Shown here one piece after another: positions 54,133 through 63,982 of a DNA stretch of 64,000 nucleotides (position 1 is its first letter; every line of letters starts with the position of its first letter). A program made the position numbers and the translations under genes. Source of the DNA: Neiella marina (GTDB lineage Bacteria; Pseudomonadota; Gammaproteobacteria; Enterobacterales; Neiellaceae); NCBI RefSeq assembly GCF_002165625.1, contig NZ_NGNS01000012.1:59693-123692 (forward strand), given 5' to 3'. The notes beneath the pieces are model-generated. The model saw only the letters and a list, made by a program, of their open reading frames with translations, had not been told where the DNA came from and searched no databases.

Positions 54133-54168
54133 AAGCCGTGCTTTTTTAAGCGCGGCTTGTTTGTCTTT
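54133..54168 (+). terminator. Internal terminator between yqeY and dnaG
   Basis: AAGCCGTGCTT (54133-54143) pairs with AAGCGCGGCTT (54148-54158) over 11 bp with one G-U pair and a T4 loop, followed by GTTTGTCTTT. This parallels the partial terminator upstream of dnaG in the E. coli operon, which lowers primase relative to S21. Confidence 0.7.
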
Positions 54169-54211
54169 ATCATTTGGTTGCTGCTCCAACGGTAGAGGTG
54201 ACGAACGCTGC

Positions 54212-55978
54212 ATGGCTATACTCCGATCATTCATTGACGATTTGCTGGCTCGCACTGATATCGTCGATCTGATCGATGAGCGTGTACCGTTAAAAAAAGC
54301 CGGTAAGAACTATTCGGCTTGCTGTCCGTTTCACAACGAAAAAACCCCTTCTTTTAGCGTTTCTCCAGACAAACAGTTTTATCACTGCTTTGGTTGCGGG
54401 GCCCATGGTAATGCCGTCGGCTTTCTAATGGAATTTGATCGCCTCGAGTTCCCAGAAGCGATTGAAGAGCTTGCCCGCCAACATGGTTTGGAAGTGCAGT
54501 ATGAGGAACGTTCAGGTGGCCAGCGCAAGCAACAACCCAAGCAAGTTGCCAATGACCAATACGAGCTGATGAACCAAATCAGCATGCAATACCGGCACAA
54601 CTTAAAGCAACACGTCCAGGGCCCTAAAGCTGTTGAATACCTGAAAAACAGAGGTCTCACTGGCGACACTGCGAAAAAATTTGGCATCGGCTATGCCGGT
54701 GGCGAGTGGGACAACATTCTGCAAACCTTCGGAACCGACGAACAGCAACAGCGGCAACTCGTAGAGCTGGGAATGTTGATCCAAAATGACAACGGTCGAC
54801 GCTATGATCGTTTCCGAGATCGCATCATGTTCCCAATCCGCGATCGCCGCGGCCGGGTAATTGGCTTTGGTGGCCGAGTATTGGACCAAGGTGAGCCCAA
54901 ATACCTCAACTCGCCGGAAACGCCACTGTTTCACAAAGGTCAGGAATTATATGGTCTTTACGAGGTAAAACAGGCTCATCGCAACATCGACAGAGTGTTG
55001 ATTGTTGAAGGCTATATGGATGTGGTGGCGCTTGCTCAATACGGCATTGATTACGCAGTTGCTTCACTCGGCACGTCAACCACACCAGAGCATTTACAGT
55101 TGTTGTTCCGCCAAACCCGTCATGTCACGTGTTGCTATGACGGTGATAAAGCGGGTCGTAGTGCCGCGTGGCGCGCGCTGGAAAATGCCCTCCCCTTGCT
55201 GCGCGATGGGCTCACGCTAGATTTCGTGTTTTTACCCGATGGCGAGGATCCTGACACTCTTGTTCAAGCTCAAGGCAAAGAGGCATTCGAGCAACTATTA
55301 GCGCAGGCAACACCACTATCCAAGGTATTGTTCGACCATTTACTTGCCGAGCACAATGCGGCCTCCGATGCGGGTAAAAGTGCCTTAGTTGCTGCCGCCA
55401 AACCTCTGTTGGAACAACTGCCTCCCGGTGTCTACTTCGACATCATGCAAGATCAGCTGGCGCAATTAGTCGGTATGACTCCAGAGCAATTAGGACGGCA
55501 TATTCAACAGCAAGACAACCAAAGTGGTCATCAACACCAACAGCAGAAAATGACTATGACGCCTGTGCGCAAAGCCATTGCTTTGCTACTGCAGCAGCCA
55601 GAGCTGGCCAGCAAAATTGAGCCGCAACCAGAATTAGCGCATCTCGATATTGCCGGAGTCGACCTGTTTGTTGACTTATTAGTGACCGCTCGCAACTCAC
55701 AGGCGGCTCATGCCGGACAATTGCTCGAACACTATCGCCAACATCCAGCATTTAAAGCACTTGCCAAACTTGCCGCGATCGGCCGCGAAGGTGTCACCGA
55801 AGATAATACCGAGTTGGAGTTTCTCGATACTTATAGCTATTTGATCGACAAGTATTTGGAGCAACGTATGGAGCAATTGTTGCTGAAAGAAAAGCAAGGC
55901 CAACTAAGCCGTGATGAGCGTCACGAATATATGACACTGCTGCAGGCATTGAAGCCCAAAACGGTGAATCAAGAATAG
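54212..55978 (+). CDS. dnaG: DNA primase
   Basis: A 588-residue DnaG. The zinc-binding domain has Cys38, His41, Cys59 and Cys62 (CCPFH, HCFGCG), the E. coli ligands shifted by two. The RNA polymerase core follows with FRDRIMFPIRDRRGRVIGFG (about 210-230) and TOPRIM motifs VEGYMDVVAL, CYDGDKAGR and LPDGEDPD. A C-terminal helicase-interacting domain closes the protein. The ATG at 54212 matches family starts (IDDLLARTDIVDLI) and has GAGGTG upstream. Confidence 0.97.
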   Translation: MAILRSFIDDLLARTDIVDLIDERVPLKKAGKNYSACCPFHNEKTPSFSVSPDKQFYHCFGCGAHGNAVGFLMEFDRLEFPEAIEELARQHGLEVQYEERSGGQRKQQPKQVANDQYELMNQISMQYRHNLKQHVQGPKAVEYLKNRGLTGDTAKKFGIGYAGGEWDNILQTFGTDEQQQRQLVELGMLIQNDNGRRYDRFRDRIMFPIRDRRGRVIGFGGRVLDQGEPKYLNSPETPLFHKGQELYGLYEVKQAHRNIDRVLIVEGYMDVVALAQYGIDYAVASLGTSTTPEHLQLLFRQTRHVTCCYDGDKAGRSAAWRALENALPLLRDGLTLDFVFLPDGEDPDTLVQAQGKEAFEQLLAQATPLSKVLFDHLLAEHNAASDAGKSALVAAAKPLLEQLPPGVYFDIMQDQLAQLVGMTPEQLGRHIQQQDNQSGHQHQQQKMTMTPVRKAIALLLQQPELASKIEPQPELAHLDIAGVDLFVDLLVTARNSQAAHAGQLLEHYRQHPAFKALAKLAAIGREGVTEDNTELEFLDTYSYLIDKYLEQRMEQLLLKEKQGQLSRDERHEYMTLLQALKPKTVNQE

Positions 55979-56011
55979 AAATACGGGCTGGCCGCAGAGC
56001 GTAAATCGGCG

Positions 56012-56017
56012 TATAAT
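56012..56017 (+). promoter_or_regulatory. Possible -10 element upstream of rpoD
   Basis: A perfect TATAAT lies 62 bases before the rpoD start in the dnaG-rpoD gap. A matching -35 is poor (three of six at 17-base spacing). An internal promoter for rpoD is known in E. coli; here it is only suggested. Confidence 0.4.
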
Positions 56018-56078
56018 TGTCCGCTTACGTCTGCGTTCAGCACAGCATAAATTCAATATTGTTTAAGTGGAAGACTCT

Positions 56079-57920
56079 ATGGAGCAAACCCAACAATCTC
56101 AGCTCAAACTGCTTGTTCAAAAAGGCAAAGAGCAAGGGTATTTGACCTATGCCGAAGTCAATGATCACCTTCCGGCTGATATTGTCGATTCCGATCAGAT
56201 TGAAGACATCATCAGCATGATCAACGACATGGGCATCAAGGTGTTTGAATCAGCACCTGACGCCGATGATTTGATCATGTCCGAAGGCAACCAAGACGAA
56301 GATGCTGCCGAAGCAGCCGCTCAAGCCTTGGCCAGTGTTGAGTCTGAGCTCGGTCGCACCACGGATCCAGTGCGCATGTACATGCGTGAAATGGGTACCG
56401 TTGAACTACTGACCCGTGAAGGCGAAATTGTTATCGCCAAGCGAATTGAAGAAGGCATTAATCAGGTTCAAAGTGCGGTTGCTGAGTATCCTGCAACTGT
56501 TGCCCACTTGATGGAACAGTGGGACAAGTTTGAAGCAGAAGAAATTCGCTTAACCGATATCATCGTTGGCTTTGTTGATCCAAACGACGACGGCAATGCT
56601 GCTCCGACGGCAACTCACGTCGGTTCCGAGTTATCGGAAGAAGAGCTGGAAGACGAAGACAAAGATCTCGACTCGGATGATGAGGACGAGGAAGAAGTCG
56701 ATACCGGCCCAGATCCAGAAGAAGCACGTGAAAACTTTGCTGCACTGCGCGATACCTTCGATGCCATGCGCGCTACGCTGGCCGAAAAAGGCCGCGATCA
56801 TGCCGACACCAAAGCCAAAATTGTTGAGTTATCGGATCTGTTCAAGCAATTCCGCCTGATACCGAAGCAGTTTGACCTGTTGGTTAAAGGCATGCGTACC
56901 ACCATGGATCGTGTGCGCACGCAAGAACGCTTGATCATGAAGATGACGGTTGAGCATGCCAAAATGCCGAAGAAAGCGTTTGTCAGTGCCTTTGCCAACA
57001 ACGAAACTGATGGTACTTGGATTGAAGTTGCCACCAATGCTGGTAAAGATTACTCAGCCAAAATGGCCGAGCTTAAGCCAGAGCTAGAACGTTGCATTGG
57101 CAAACTGATCGCGATTGAAGAAGAAGCGAACTTGCCGATTTTGGTGATTAAAGACATCAACCGCCGTATGTCGATTGGTGAAGCGAAGGCTCGCCGCGCC
57201 AAGAAGGAAATGGTTGAAGCCAACTTGCGTCTGGTAATCTCGATAGCCAAGAAGTACACCAACCGTGGTTTGCAATTCCTTGATTTAATTCAGGAAGGTA
57301 ACATTGGTTTGATGAAAGCGGTGGACAAGTTTGAATACCGCCGCGGTTACAAGTTCTCAACCTATGCGACTTGGTGGATCCGCCAGGCAATCACTCGTTC
57401 GATTGCCGATCAGGCCCGTACCATTCGTATTCCGGTTCACATGATCGAAACCATCAACAAGCTCAATCGCATTTCGCGTCAGATGCTTCAAGAGATGGGT
57501 CGCGAGCCTACACCGGAAGAATTGGCAGAGCGCATGCTGATGCCAGAAGATAAAATCCGCAAAGTGCTGAAAATCGCCAAAGAGCCGATCTCTATGGAAA
57601 CGCCAATTGGTGATGATGAAGATTCACATTTGGGCGATTTTATCGAGGATACCACCCTCGAATTGCCTGCTGATGCAGCCACTTCGGAAAGCCTGAAAAA
57701 TGCCACCAACGAAGTATTGGCCGGCTTAACAGCTCGTGAAGCGAAAGTATTGCGGATGCGTTTCGGTATCGACATGAATACCGATCACACCTTGGAAGAA
57801 GTGGGCAAGCAGTTTGACGTGACCCGTGAGCGTATTCGTCAGATTGAAGCCAAGGCACTGCGTAAACTGCGTCACCCAAGCCGCTCAGAACTACTGCGCA
57901 GCTTCTTGGATGAGCAGTAA
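56079..57920 (+). CDS. rpoD: RNA polymerase sigma-70 factor RpoD
   Basis: A 613-residue primary sigma factor, same length as E. coli RpoD. Region 1.1 covers 1-80; region 1.2 contains [20 protein letters not shown]; a non-conserved region with a long acidic run lies near 185-225. Region 2 contains [20 protein letters not shown] and [20 protein letters not shown] (-10 binding and melting), and region 4 contains [20 protein letters not shown] (-35 binding). The ATG at 56079 is used; an in-frame GTG at 56067 is less likely. Confidence 0.98.
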   Translation: MEQTQQSQLKLLVQKGKEQGYLTYAEVNDHLPADIVDSDQIEDIISMINDMGIKVFESAPDADDLIMSEGNQDEDAAEAAAQALASVESELGRTTDPVRMYMREMGTVELLTREGEIVIAKRIEEGINQVQSAVAEYPATVAHLMEQWDKFEAEEIRLTDIIVGFVDPNDDGNAAPTATHVGSELSEEELEDEDKDLDSDDEDEEEVDTGPDPEEARENFAALRDTFDAMRATLAEKGRDHADTKAKIVELSDLFKQFRLIPKQFDLLVKGMRTTMDRVRTQERLIMKMTVEHAKMPKKAFVSAFANNETDGTWIEVATNAGKDYSAKMAELKPELERCIGKLIAIEEEANLPILVIKDINRRMSIGEAKARRAKKEMVEANLRLVISIAKKYTNRGLQFLDLIQEGNIGLMKAVDKFEYRRGYKFSTYATWWIRQAITRSIADQARTIRIPVHMIETINKLNRISRQMLQEMGREPTPEELAERMLMPEDKIRKVLKIAKEPISMETPIGDDEDSHLGDFIEDTTLELPADAATSESLKNATNEVLAGLTAREAKVLRMRFGIDMNTDHTLEEVGKQFDVTRERIRQIEAKALRKLRHPSRSELLRSFLDEQ

Positions 57921-57949
57921 TAGGCGCTAGCGCTTATCGCTCAAGATTA

Positions 57950-57977
57950 AAAAACGCGGCCAGTGGCCGCGTTTTTT
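57950..57977. terminator. Bidirectional terminator after rpoD
   Basis: CGCGGCC (57955-57961) pairs with GGCCGCG (57965-57971) around AGT, with A5 before and T6 after. It also serves the convergent lipoprotein gene ending at 57999. Confidence 0.88.
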
Positions 57978-57998
57978 ATTGTCTGCTGACTATTACTG

Positions 57999-59033
57999 CT
58001 ACTCCGAATAAGTCACTGGTTGAATTTCGCCTCCAACACTATGAGAAAAATTCCCTGAATCTTCGGTCCGCATCCAAATGCCCTCAGATACTTCAGCTAA
58101 GTGCTCGGAATACTCAAAATCGGCCATCAGTAAACGGCTCACATATCTATGAGCACCATTGTGATTGAGTTGAATCAAGCCGTTCGACTTAATCTCCATC
58201 GAGTCATATTGCCTAAGTGCTACGCCATTTTGTTCAAAATTAAGCAGTTCGAAAACAACAAAGCGAGAAATCGTCTCAGAATAATCAATCGTGAGCAGCA
58301 ACTCATCAGCACCGGTCTCGAATGACACACCGGCATATTCAATTGTTCCATCACCAGATGTAACGATACCATCGCCATCAGCATCGCCAATATCGAGTTC
58401 ACCAGCCTCATTAAAATCAAGTACTTGCCCTTCGAGGGGAGTAAGCTCCATGCAATCAATCAATGCCTTTACTTCCCAACTTGTTGTATCGTCAGCCGTC
58501 TTGGCAAAGAACAAGTTCAGACTGTGGGACTCCCCCAAGCTGTCGTACACATACACTTTGTCGGTCACGCTAAATGAGTCAGTTTCAAGCTCGCAAAAGT
58601 CGACATCCACAAACGGCACATCAATGGCTGAAGAGTCCACAGGCAAACTGAATTGAGCAGTCACGCGGCTAGTCGCTTCGACAATTGATTCACCACCAAA
58701 ATCAACCCGCACAGCTTTTGCTGATGCTAAAGCCTGCGATGGCACACTGCCGTCGGCATTAGCTGGCACACTCAATACATAATAGTTTTGAGGTGTGCGC
58801 AAATAACCATCATCATCAAAGCGAACGGAAATCGAGTTGGTGTAATAGAGCGTGGCTACATTGTTCGGAGTTTGTTCGCTTGGAGCGATATCAGTGAGGG
58901 TGAAGTAATCGTCGTCCCTGTGAGAGATTAATTCGAACGCCGTTCCTTCGACGTTTGTTACATTTGAAGAGTCACCGCCACCACAAGCACAGAGAGATAG
59001 GCAAATGGCAGCCGCCCAAATTCCTTTTTGCAT
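57999..59033 (-). CDS. Lipoprotein with flagellar hook (FlgE)-like body
   Basis: A 344-residue predicted lipoprotein: signal MQKGIWAAAICLSLCAC with lipidated Cys17, start supported by AAGGA. The mature part follows the order of the FlgE hook-protein middle: VRFDDDGYLR (about 70-79), a NYYVLSVPANADGS stretch, then VYVYDSLGESHSLNLFFAKT (160-179), WEVKALID, VLDFNEAGEL and C-terminal LLMADFEYSEHLAEVSEGIW (301-320). FlgE's N-terminal D0/D1 helix and its C-terminal coiled segment are absent, so it should not polymerise as a hook. An insertion DADGDGIVTSGD (217-228) fits a calcium EF-hand loop. No flagellar genes are nearby. Function unknown; the similarity is judged by eye. Confidence 0.72.
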   Translation of the reverse strand: MQKGIWAAAICLSLCACGGGDSSNVTNVEGTAFELISHRDDDYFTLTDIAPSEQTPNNVATLYYTNSISVRFDDDGYLRTPQNYYVLSVPANADGSVPSQALASAKAVRVDFGGESIVEATSRVTAQFSLPVDSSAIDVPFVDVDFCELETDSFSVTDKVYVYDSLGESHSLNLFFAKTADDTTSWEVKALIDCMELTPLEGQVLDFNEAGELDIGDADGDGIVTSGDGTIEYAGVSFETGADELLLTIDYSETISRFVVFELLNFEQNGVALRQYDSMEIKSNGLIQLNHNGAHRYVSRLLMADFEYSEHLAEVSEGIWMRTEDSGNFSHSVGGEIQPVTYSE

Positions 59034-59541
59034 CGTATTATCCTTAAACCAAATTGTTAGAAAAGAGCGCTGATTATCAAGCAAAACAACTTATTGACTA
59101 TCAACGACTAGTACAGACCGCGGTAATTTATAGAAGTTCATGACGTCAGGTAATAACCATCAAATAAATATGGTTAATATCAAGTTGGATCACTGGCTTG
59201 TCACTCAGAGCAGCCAAGCAAATCGACCAAAGCGCGATCAACTAGCCGCACTCGGTTGGCATTTAGATGACGTTCTAGTAGCGATAAGTTAGCCACCCGA
59301 GGTGCGTTGTACAGAAACTGACAATTCAACGAGCCAAAACAAGCAACTTCAATTCATTTTCAATTAGTTAGCAGTTGATAACCTGTATCTCTCTAGCCTT
59401 TATGGAAAATAATCACGCTGAAAGTGTGTCTAATTCGACAAGAGATTACACCTTTTTACAATTTCTTAATCTTTGTATTACCAATAGCCGTTACTATGCT
59501 GTCAGATAAATCCGAGACAGATGTCCAAGGGATACAGAGTC
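59034..59541. other. Intergenic region between lipoprotein and efflux genes
   Basis: About 508 bases separating divergent starts. It should carry promoters for both sides; no confident pair of hexamers was found. One 40-codon frame (59169-59291, plus strand) has no Shine-Dalgarno and no recognisable family and is not called. The stretch 59430-59520 is AT-rich, as expected before the efflux operon. Confidence 0.5.
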
Positions 59542-60693
59542 ATGAATAAAACAAAATGGATGAAGGTCGTACTTCCGATAGTGGTGCTTGGCGTTGGCGC
59601 CGCCGGTATGGCGACTATTAATGCGACTGCCGGTAAAGATGAGCAAGTAGAGCCAGTGGATACTCGCCCTTCGGTACGTGTAATGGCAGCACAGCCAACC
59701 GATTATCAAGTAACAATTACCAGCTTTGGTGAAGTTAAACCGCTCGAAAAAACCATGCTTGCCGCTCAGGTTGCAGGTGAGATCGTCAGTTGGAACCCTA
59801 ACTTTGTGGCCGGCGGTTTGATTAAACAAGGTGACATTCTGTTCACCATTGAAAAAGACACTTATGAGGCTGCGTTGTTGCAAGCGCAAGCCAATTTAAG
59901 CCAAGCCAAAGCTCAGCTAATCGAAGAGGAAGCGCTGGCCAAGGTGGCAGAACGTGAGGCGGAGCGGTTGTCCGACCGTAAAGTATCTGACCTGTATCTT
60001 CGTAAACCCCAGGTAATGAGCGCCAAAGCTAGTGTTCAGTCCGCCACTGCGGCATTGCGCTTGGCACAACGAGACCTTGAGAATTGCGAGGTCAGGGCGC
60101 CCTACGATGCTCTGGTGATCAGTCGCGATTTAGGTGCTGGGCAATTCGTCCACACGGGTGATGTAGTGGCTGAATTGAGCAGTATTGAAACCGCAGAAGT
60201 GGTATTCCCCATTGCTGGTTTTGACAGCGCGTTCGTACCGGATGAGATTGAAAATCTTAGTGCTGTGGTGACCACACAAGGGCGTCGCAGCATATCGCGT
60301 AGCGCGACCATAGTCCGCGACTTAGGAGTGGTAGATAATGCCACTCGCATGAGCCACTTGGTTGTTCGCATTGATGATCCATACAGTCTCAATTCCGCAG
60401 ATCCAGCGTTAAAATTCGGTAGCTACGTCGAGGTTAGCTTTGCCGGCAAAAAACTCACCAATGTATTTGAAGTGCCGCAAGATTTAGTCAGCAACCGAAT
60501 CATCTGGTTGCTCGACGAACAACAACAGTTACAGCCAAGACAAGTACGTGTGCTGCGAGAAGAGGGCGAGATGTTCCTGATTGACAGTGGTCTTAATGAA
60601 GACGAACTGTTGGTGATGACACCGCCTGAGTACCCGCAAAAAGGCATGGAAGTCAAAGTCATCGAAGACGATGCCAAAGTAGCGCAGCGCTGA
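59542..60693 (+). CDS. RND efflux membrane-fusion protein
   Basis: A 383-residue periplasmic adaptor. An N-terminal membrane anchor lies at about 8-30 (VVLPIVVLGVGAAGMATI). The lipoyl/biotinyl-like half motifs are AAQVAGEIVSWNPNF, GGLIKQGDILFTIE and CEVRAPYDALVISRDLGAGQ, separated by an alpha-hairpin (about 115-185, Ala/Gln/Glu-rich). It links the RND pump to an outer-membrane channel, plausibly TolC. ATG at 59542 chosen; an ATG seven codons upstream is possible. The permease gene starts 11 bases after its stop. Confidence 0.9.
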   Translation: MNKTKWMKVVLPIVVLGVGAAGMATINATAGKDEQVEPVDTRPSVRVMAAQPTDYQVTITSFGEVKPLEKTMLAAQVAGEIVSWNPNFVAGGLIKQGDILFTIEKDTYEAALLQAQANLSQAKAQLIEEEALAKVAEREAERLSDRKVSDLYLRKPQVMSAKASVQSATAALRLAQRDLENCEVRAPYDALVISRDLGAGQFVHTGDVVAELSSIETAEVVFPIAGFDSAFVPDEIENLSAVVTTQGRRSISRSATIVRDLGVVDNATRMSHLVVRIDDPYSLNSADPALKFGSYVEVSFAGKKLTNVFEVPQDLVSNRIIWLLDEQQQLQPRQVRVLREEGEMFLIDSGLNEDELLVMTPPEYPQKGMEVKVIEDDAKVAQR

Positions 60694-60703
60694 GGGGTTA
60701 GTG

Positions 60704-63700
60704 ATGGATCAACAAACACCACCACAGGAAAATACCCGCTCTGGTTTGATTGGCTATTTTGCCCACAATTCAGTGGCGGCAAACTTGATGATGATTTTTA
60801 TCATCATCATGGGCGTAGTTAGTTACCTGACCATACAACGCCAAATGTTTCCAAATATTGAAATCAACTACATCCATATTTACACCAACTATCCCGGTGC
60901 ATCGCCGCAAGAAATTGAAGAGAGCATTCAAATTAAGATTGAAGAAGCGCTCAAGGATGTTACCGAGATTAAAAAGGGCGTGTCCCGCGCCTGGCGTAAC
61001 GGTGGCCGCGTAACCTTAGAGATCTTTCCGGACAAAGATCTGCCAGAAGTGCTCGACAAAGTAAAATTGCGAATCGATGGCATTGCAACGTTTCCGGCAG
61101 ATATGGAGCCCGTGACAATTTCACAAGCGGAGTTCCGCCAAGACATTATTGAAATGTCTCTGGTGGGAGACTTTCCGCTGACTGAACTCAAGCCAATGGC
61201 GCGGGAAATCAAAGACGAGCTATTGCAATTAAGCAATGTATCTTTGGTTCAACTCAGCGCCCCAGATGATGAAATCGCCATTGAAGTGCAACCCGACGTA
61301 CTACGCAAATATGACTTAACCCTGGCTCAAGTTGCAGAGGCAATTCGCAAGTACTCGGCAAACTTCTCCGCCGGCCAACTGCGTACCGACTCAGGGATTA
61401 TTTCTGTTCGGGTAGAAAACCAGTTCTATCGTGGCCACGAGTTCCGCAACATTCCGATTAAAATTGGCGCTAACGGTGCCAAAGTGCTGCTGAAAGACAT
61501 TGCCACCATCAAAGACGAGTTTGCCGAGGGAGAGCATTACTTCCGATACAGTGGTGAAAACGCCATCTATATGTCTGTCAATGCCACTAAAGACCAAAAT
61601 ATGGTGCCTGTTGCCGAGTCGGTGAAGAATTTTATTGCTAAGCGCAATGAAACTCTTCCTGCGGGCATGGAGCTGAAAATTCTGGTCGATATGACCTACT
61701 ACCTCAACGCTCGCCTCGACATGATGTTGAAAAACCTTGCCCAAGGTTCGGTGCTAGTCGCCATCATGCTCAGCCTATTTTTAAGATTTAGGCTGGCGTT
61801 CTGGGTCATGGTTGGCCTACCGCTTTGTTTCTTAGGAGCGGTCATGTTGATGCCTGTTTTTGGTGTCAGCATCAATATCCTGAGTTTATTCGCCTTTATC
61901 ATGGTGCTCGGTATCGTGGTTGATGACGCCATTGTGATCGGAGAAAGTGCCTACACTGAGGTCGAAAAATCCGGAGGCGGAGTTGATAGCGTCGTTAGAG
62001 GGGCTCGCAAGGTAGCGACGCCAGCAACCTTCGGGGTACTCACCACCATCGCTGTGTTTGCGCCGTTTACTTTCACCAGCGGCCCAGAAGGCGCGTTCTT
62101 CTACAACATTGCCGTTGTGGTGATTCTCTGTTTGGCCTTCAGTTTGATTGAATCCAAGCTGATCTTGCCGGCTCACTTAGCCCACACCAAGTTCACGCCA
62201 ATCAAACCCAACAGCTGGCGAGCTCGTTTCAATGACCGATTCTTTGGTTTTATTAACGGCCCCTACAAGAACTTTATTATTCGCTGTACCGAATGGCGCT
62301 GGCTAGTAGCGGCTAGTTTCGTTGCTTTGCTTGTTATCAGTTTTGGTCTGATGGCAGCTAACTATGTACGCTTTGTTCCTAGCCCCAAAGTTCCGCACGA
62401 CTTCCCGTCAATTACCATTGAGATGAACGAAACAGTCTCTGATGAGCAAACCATCAATGCGCTTCGCACGGTAGAGTCGACCATCATGGCTATTGAGGAG
62501 CAAACCAAAGCAGACTTCGGCCAAGGCATGATCCGCGACATTCTGGCGTTTAACCAAGGCCGAACAGAAGCCAGGTTAGTGGTGCCATTGGTCGACGAAG
62601 AGCTGCGTCCGTTCGATACGTTTGAATTGGCTCGACGCTGGCGCGAGGCCATTCCTGCCATCGCTGGTATGAAGTCATTTACTGTTTATGATGACGTCAA
62701 CAGTGGCGGCAACGATGGCGAATTCGGTTACCTGCTATTCGGCCCAGATATCGATACTCTCAACGCTGCTGGCCGTGAATTTATTGCCATGTTGCAGCAA
62801 AAGGATGGCTTATTTGATGTCAGCTCAACCATTGACCCGGCGTCAAAAGAAGTCCAACTCAGTCTTCGCCCAGTGGCCTATGATCTAGGGCTAGATCTGG
62901 CAATGATAGCAAGCCAGGTAGGTACGAGCTTCTATGGTGGCGAAGCCCAGCGCGTTTTGCGAGATGGCGAAGAAGTGAAAGTGATGGTGCGCTACCCTCG
63001 CCTAACTCGAGAAAAGTTTGCCGAACTGAAGTACGCCGTGATTAGAACGCCAGCTGGCGAAGAAGTCATGCTTGGTGACGTCGTTGAACTGATAGAAAAA
63101 CCAGGCATCAGCTATATTCGACGTGAAGGCGGCTTCCGCAGCGTATACGTCTGGGGCAATATCGATGAAGAAGTGATCGAACCCAACCAAGTCGTTGAGG
63201 ACATCAAAGAGAAGTTGCTACCAAAACTGTTGGAGGACTTCCCGAGTGTTAAAACCGAGCTTGGCGGTTCTATTGAAGAGCAGCAAGCCCAGCAAAACGA
63301 GCAAATCTTATTCTTTATTGCCGGCATGATCATGGTGTACGTGTTGCTCGCGGTGCCACTGAAGAGTTATGCACAACCGCTCATCATCATGTCGGTGATA
63401 CCGTTTAGTTTAACCGGGGCAATATGGGGGCACTTCTGGTTTGGCATTGATATGAGCATGATGTCGACCTTTGGTCTCATTGCGGCAGCCGGTGTGGTGA
63501 TTAATGACAGCTTAGTGATGACCGACTTCGTCAATCAACGCCGAGCCGCTGGCTACAGCATCCGCGACGCGGTAATCGAAGCAGGCTGTGCTCGTTTTCG
63601 AGCGATCACACTGACATCAATTACCACTTTCGCTGGGGTACTGCCGATTATGTTCGAAACCAGCTTACAAGCACGATTCGTGATTCCAATGGCAGTAGCT

Positions 63701-63862
63701 CTAGGTTTTGCGGTGATGTTTGCAACCGTCATTACCCTAGTGCTAGTGCCGTGCTTGTACCTGATTTTGGAAGATATCAGTGCACTGTTCCGCGCCGTGT
63801 TCAACCGCATATTCGGTCGCAAACCAAAATCGACCGAACAGAGCGAAGCAACGGCGCAATAG
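60704..63862 (+). CDS. RND efflux permease
   Basis: A 1052-residue inner-membrane RND transporter with the usual 12 membrane helices and two large periplasmic loops. Features: FAHNSVAANLMMIFIIIMGV at helix 1, MFPNIEINYIHI, and the proton-relay acidic pair in helix 4, GIVVDDAIVIGESAY (about 404-418). In the second half STFGLIAAAGVVINDSLVM is the matching helix-10 segment. It exports a toxic compound using the proton gradient; the substrate is unknown. Start is ATG 60704 behind GAGGGG. No local regulator is present. Confidence 0.93.
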   Translation: MDQQTPPQENTRSGLIGYFAHNSVAANLMMIFIIIMGVVSYLTIQRQMFPNIEINYIHIYTNYPGASPQEIEESIQIKIEEALKDVTEIKKGVSRAWRNGGRVTLEIFPDKDLPEVLDKVKLRIDGIATFPADMEPVTISQAEFRQDIIEMSLVGDFPLTELKPMAREIKDELLQLSNVSLVQLSAPDDEIAIEVQPDVLRKYDLTLAQVAEAIRKYSANFSAGQLRTDSGIISVRVENQFYRGHEFRNIPIKIGANGAKVLLKDIATIKDEFAEGEHYFRYSGENAIYMSVNATKDQNMVPVAESVKNFIAKRNETLPAGMELKILVDMTYYLNARLDMMLKNLAQGSVLVAIMLSLFLRFRLAFWVMVGLPLCFLGAVMLMPVFGVSINILSLFAFIMVLGIVVDDAIVIGESAYTEVEKSGGGVDSVVRGARKVATPATFGVLTTIAVFAPFTFTSGPEGAFFYNIAVVVILCLAFSLIESKLILPAHLAHTKFTPIKPNSWRARFNDRFFGFINGPYKNFIIRCTEWRWLVAASFVALLVISFGLMAANYVRFVPSPKVPHDFPSITIEMNETVSDEQTINALRTVESTIMAIEEQTKADFGQGMIRDILAFNQGRTEARLVVPLVDEELRPFDTFELARRWREAIPAIAGMKSFTVYDDVNSGGNDGEFGYLLFGPDIDTLNAAGREFIAMLQQKDGLFDVSSTIDPASKEVQLSLRPVAYDLGLDLAMIASQVGTSFYGGEAQRVLRDGEEVKVMVRYPRLTREKFAELKYAVIRTPAGEEVMLGDVVELIEKPGISYIRREGGFRSVYVWGNIDEEVIEPNQVVEDIKEKLLPKLLEDFPSVKTELGGSIEEQQAQQNEQILFFIAGMIMVYVLLAVPLKSYAQPLIIMSVIPFSLTGAIWGHFWFGIDMSMMSTFGLIAAAGVVINDSLVMTDFVNQRRAAGYSIRDAVIEAGCARFRAITLTSITTFAGVLPIMFETSLQARFVIPMAVALGFAVMFATVITLVLVPCLYLILEDISALFRAVFNRIFGRKPKSTEQSEATAQ

Positions 63863-63917
63863 CCCAGTAACCACTGAGTAAAGCCCGCTACGATGAGCGC
63901 AATGCTGATCAGTTAAG

Positions 63918-63933
63918 GATCGGTTGACCGATC
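63918..63933. repeat. Perfect inverted repeat after the RND gene
   Basis: GATCGGT (63918-63924) and ACCGATC (63927-63933) flank TG: a 7-bp perfect palindrome 55 bases past the permease stop. It could be an extra 3' hairpin or an operator for the next gene. Confidence 0.35.
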
Positions 63934-63948
63934 TTCTGAACATAGGAC

Positions 63949-63982
63949 AATCCGGTTTCCCCTTATGGAGCCGGATTTTTTT
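63949..63982 (+). terminator. Terminator after the RND operon
   Basis: AATCCGG (63949-63955) pairs with CCGGATT (63971-63977) and is followed directly by a T-run ending at 63982. The 15-base loop contains a GGAG. Confidence 0.7.

Noticed and set aside
59169..59291. 40-codon plus-strand frame in the gap before the efflux operon
   Set aside because: No Shine-Dalgarno, no recognisable family, and too short to separate from chance; it might be a gene remnant.
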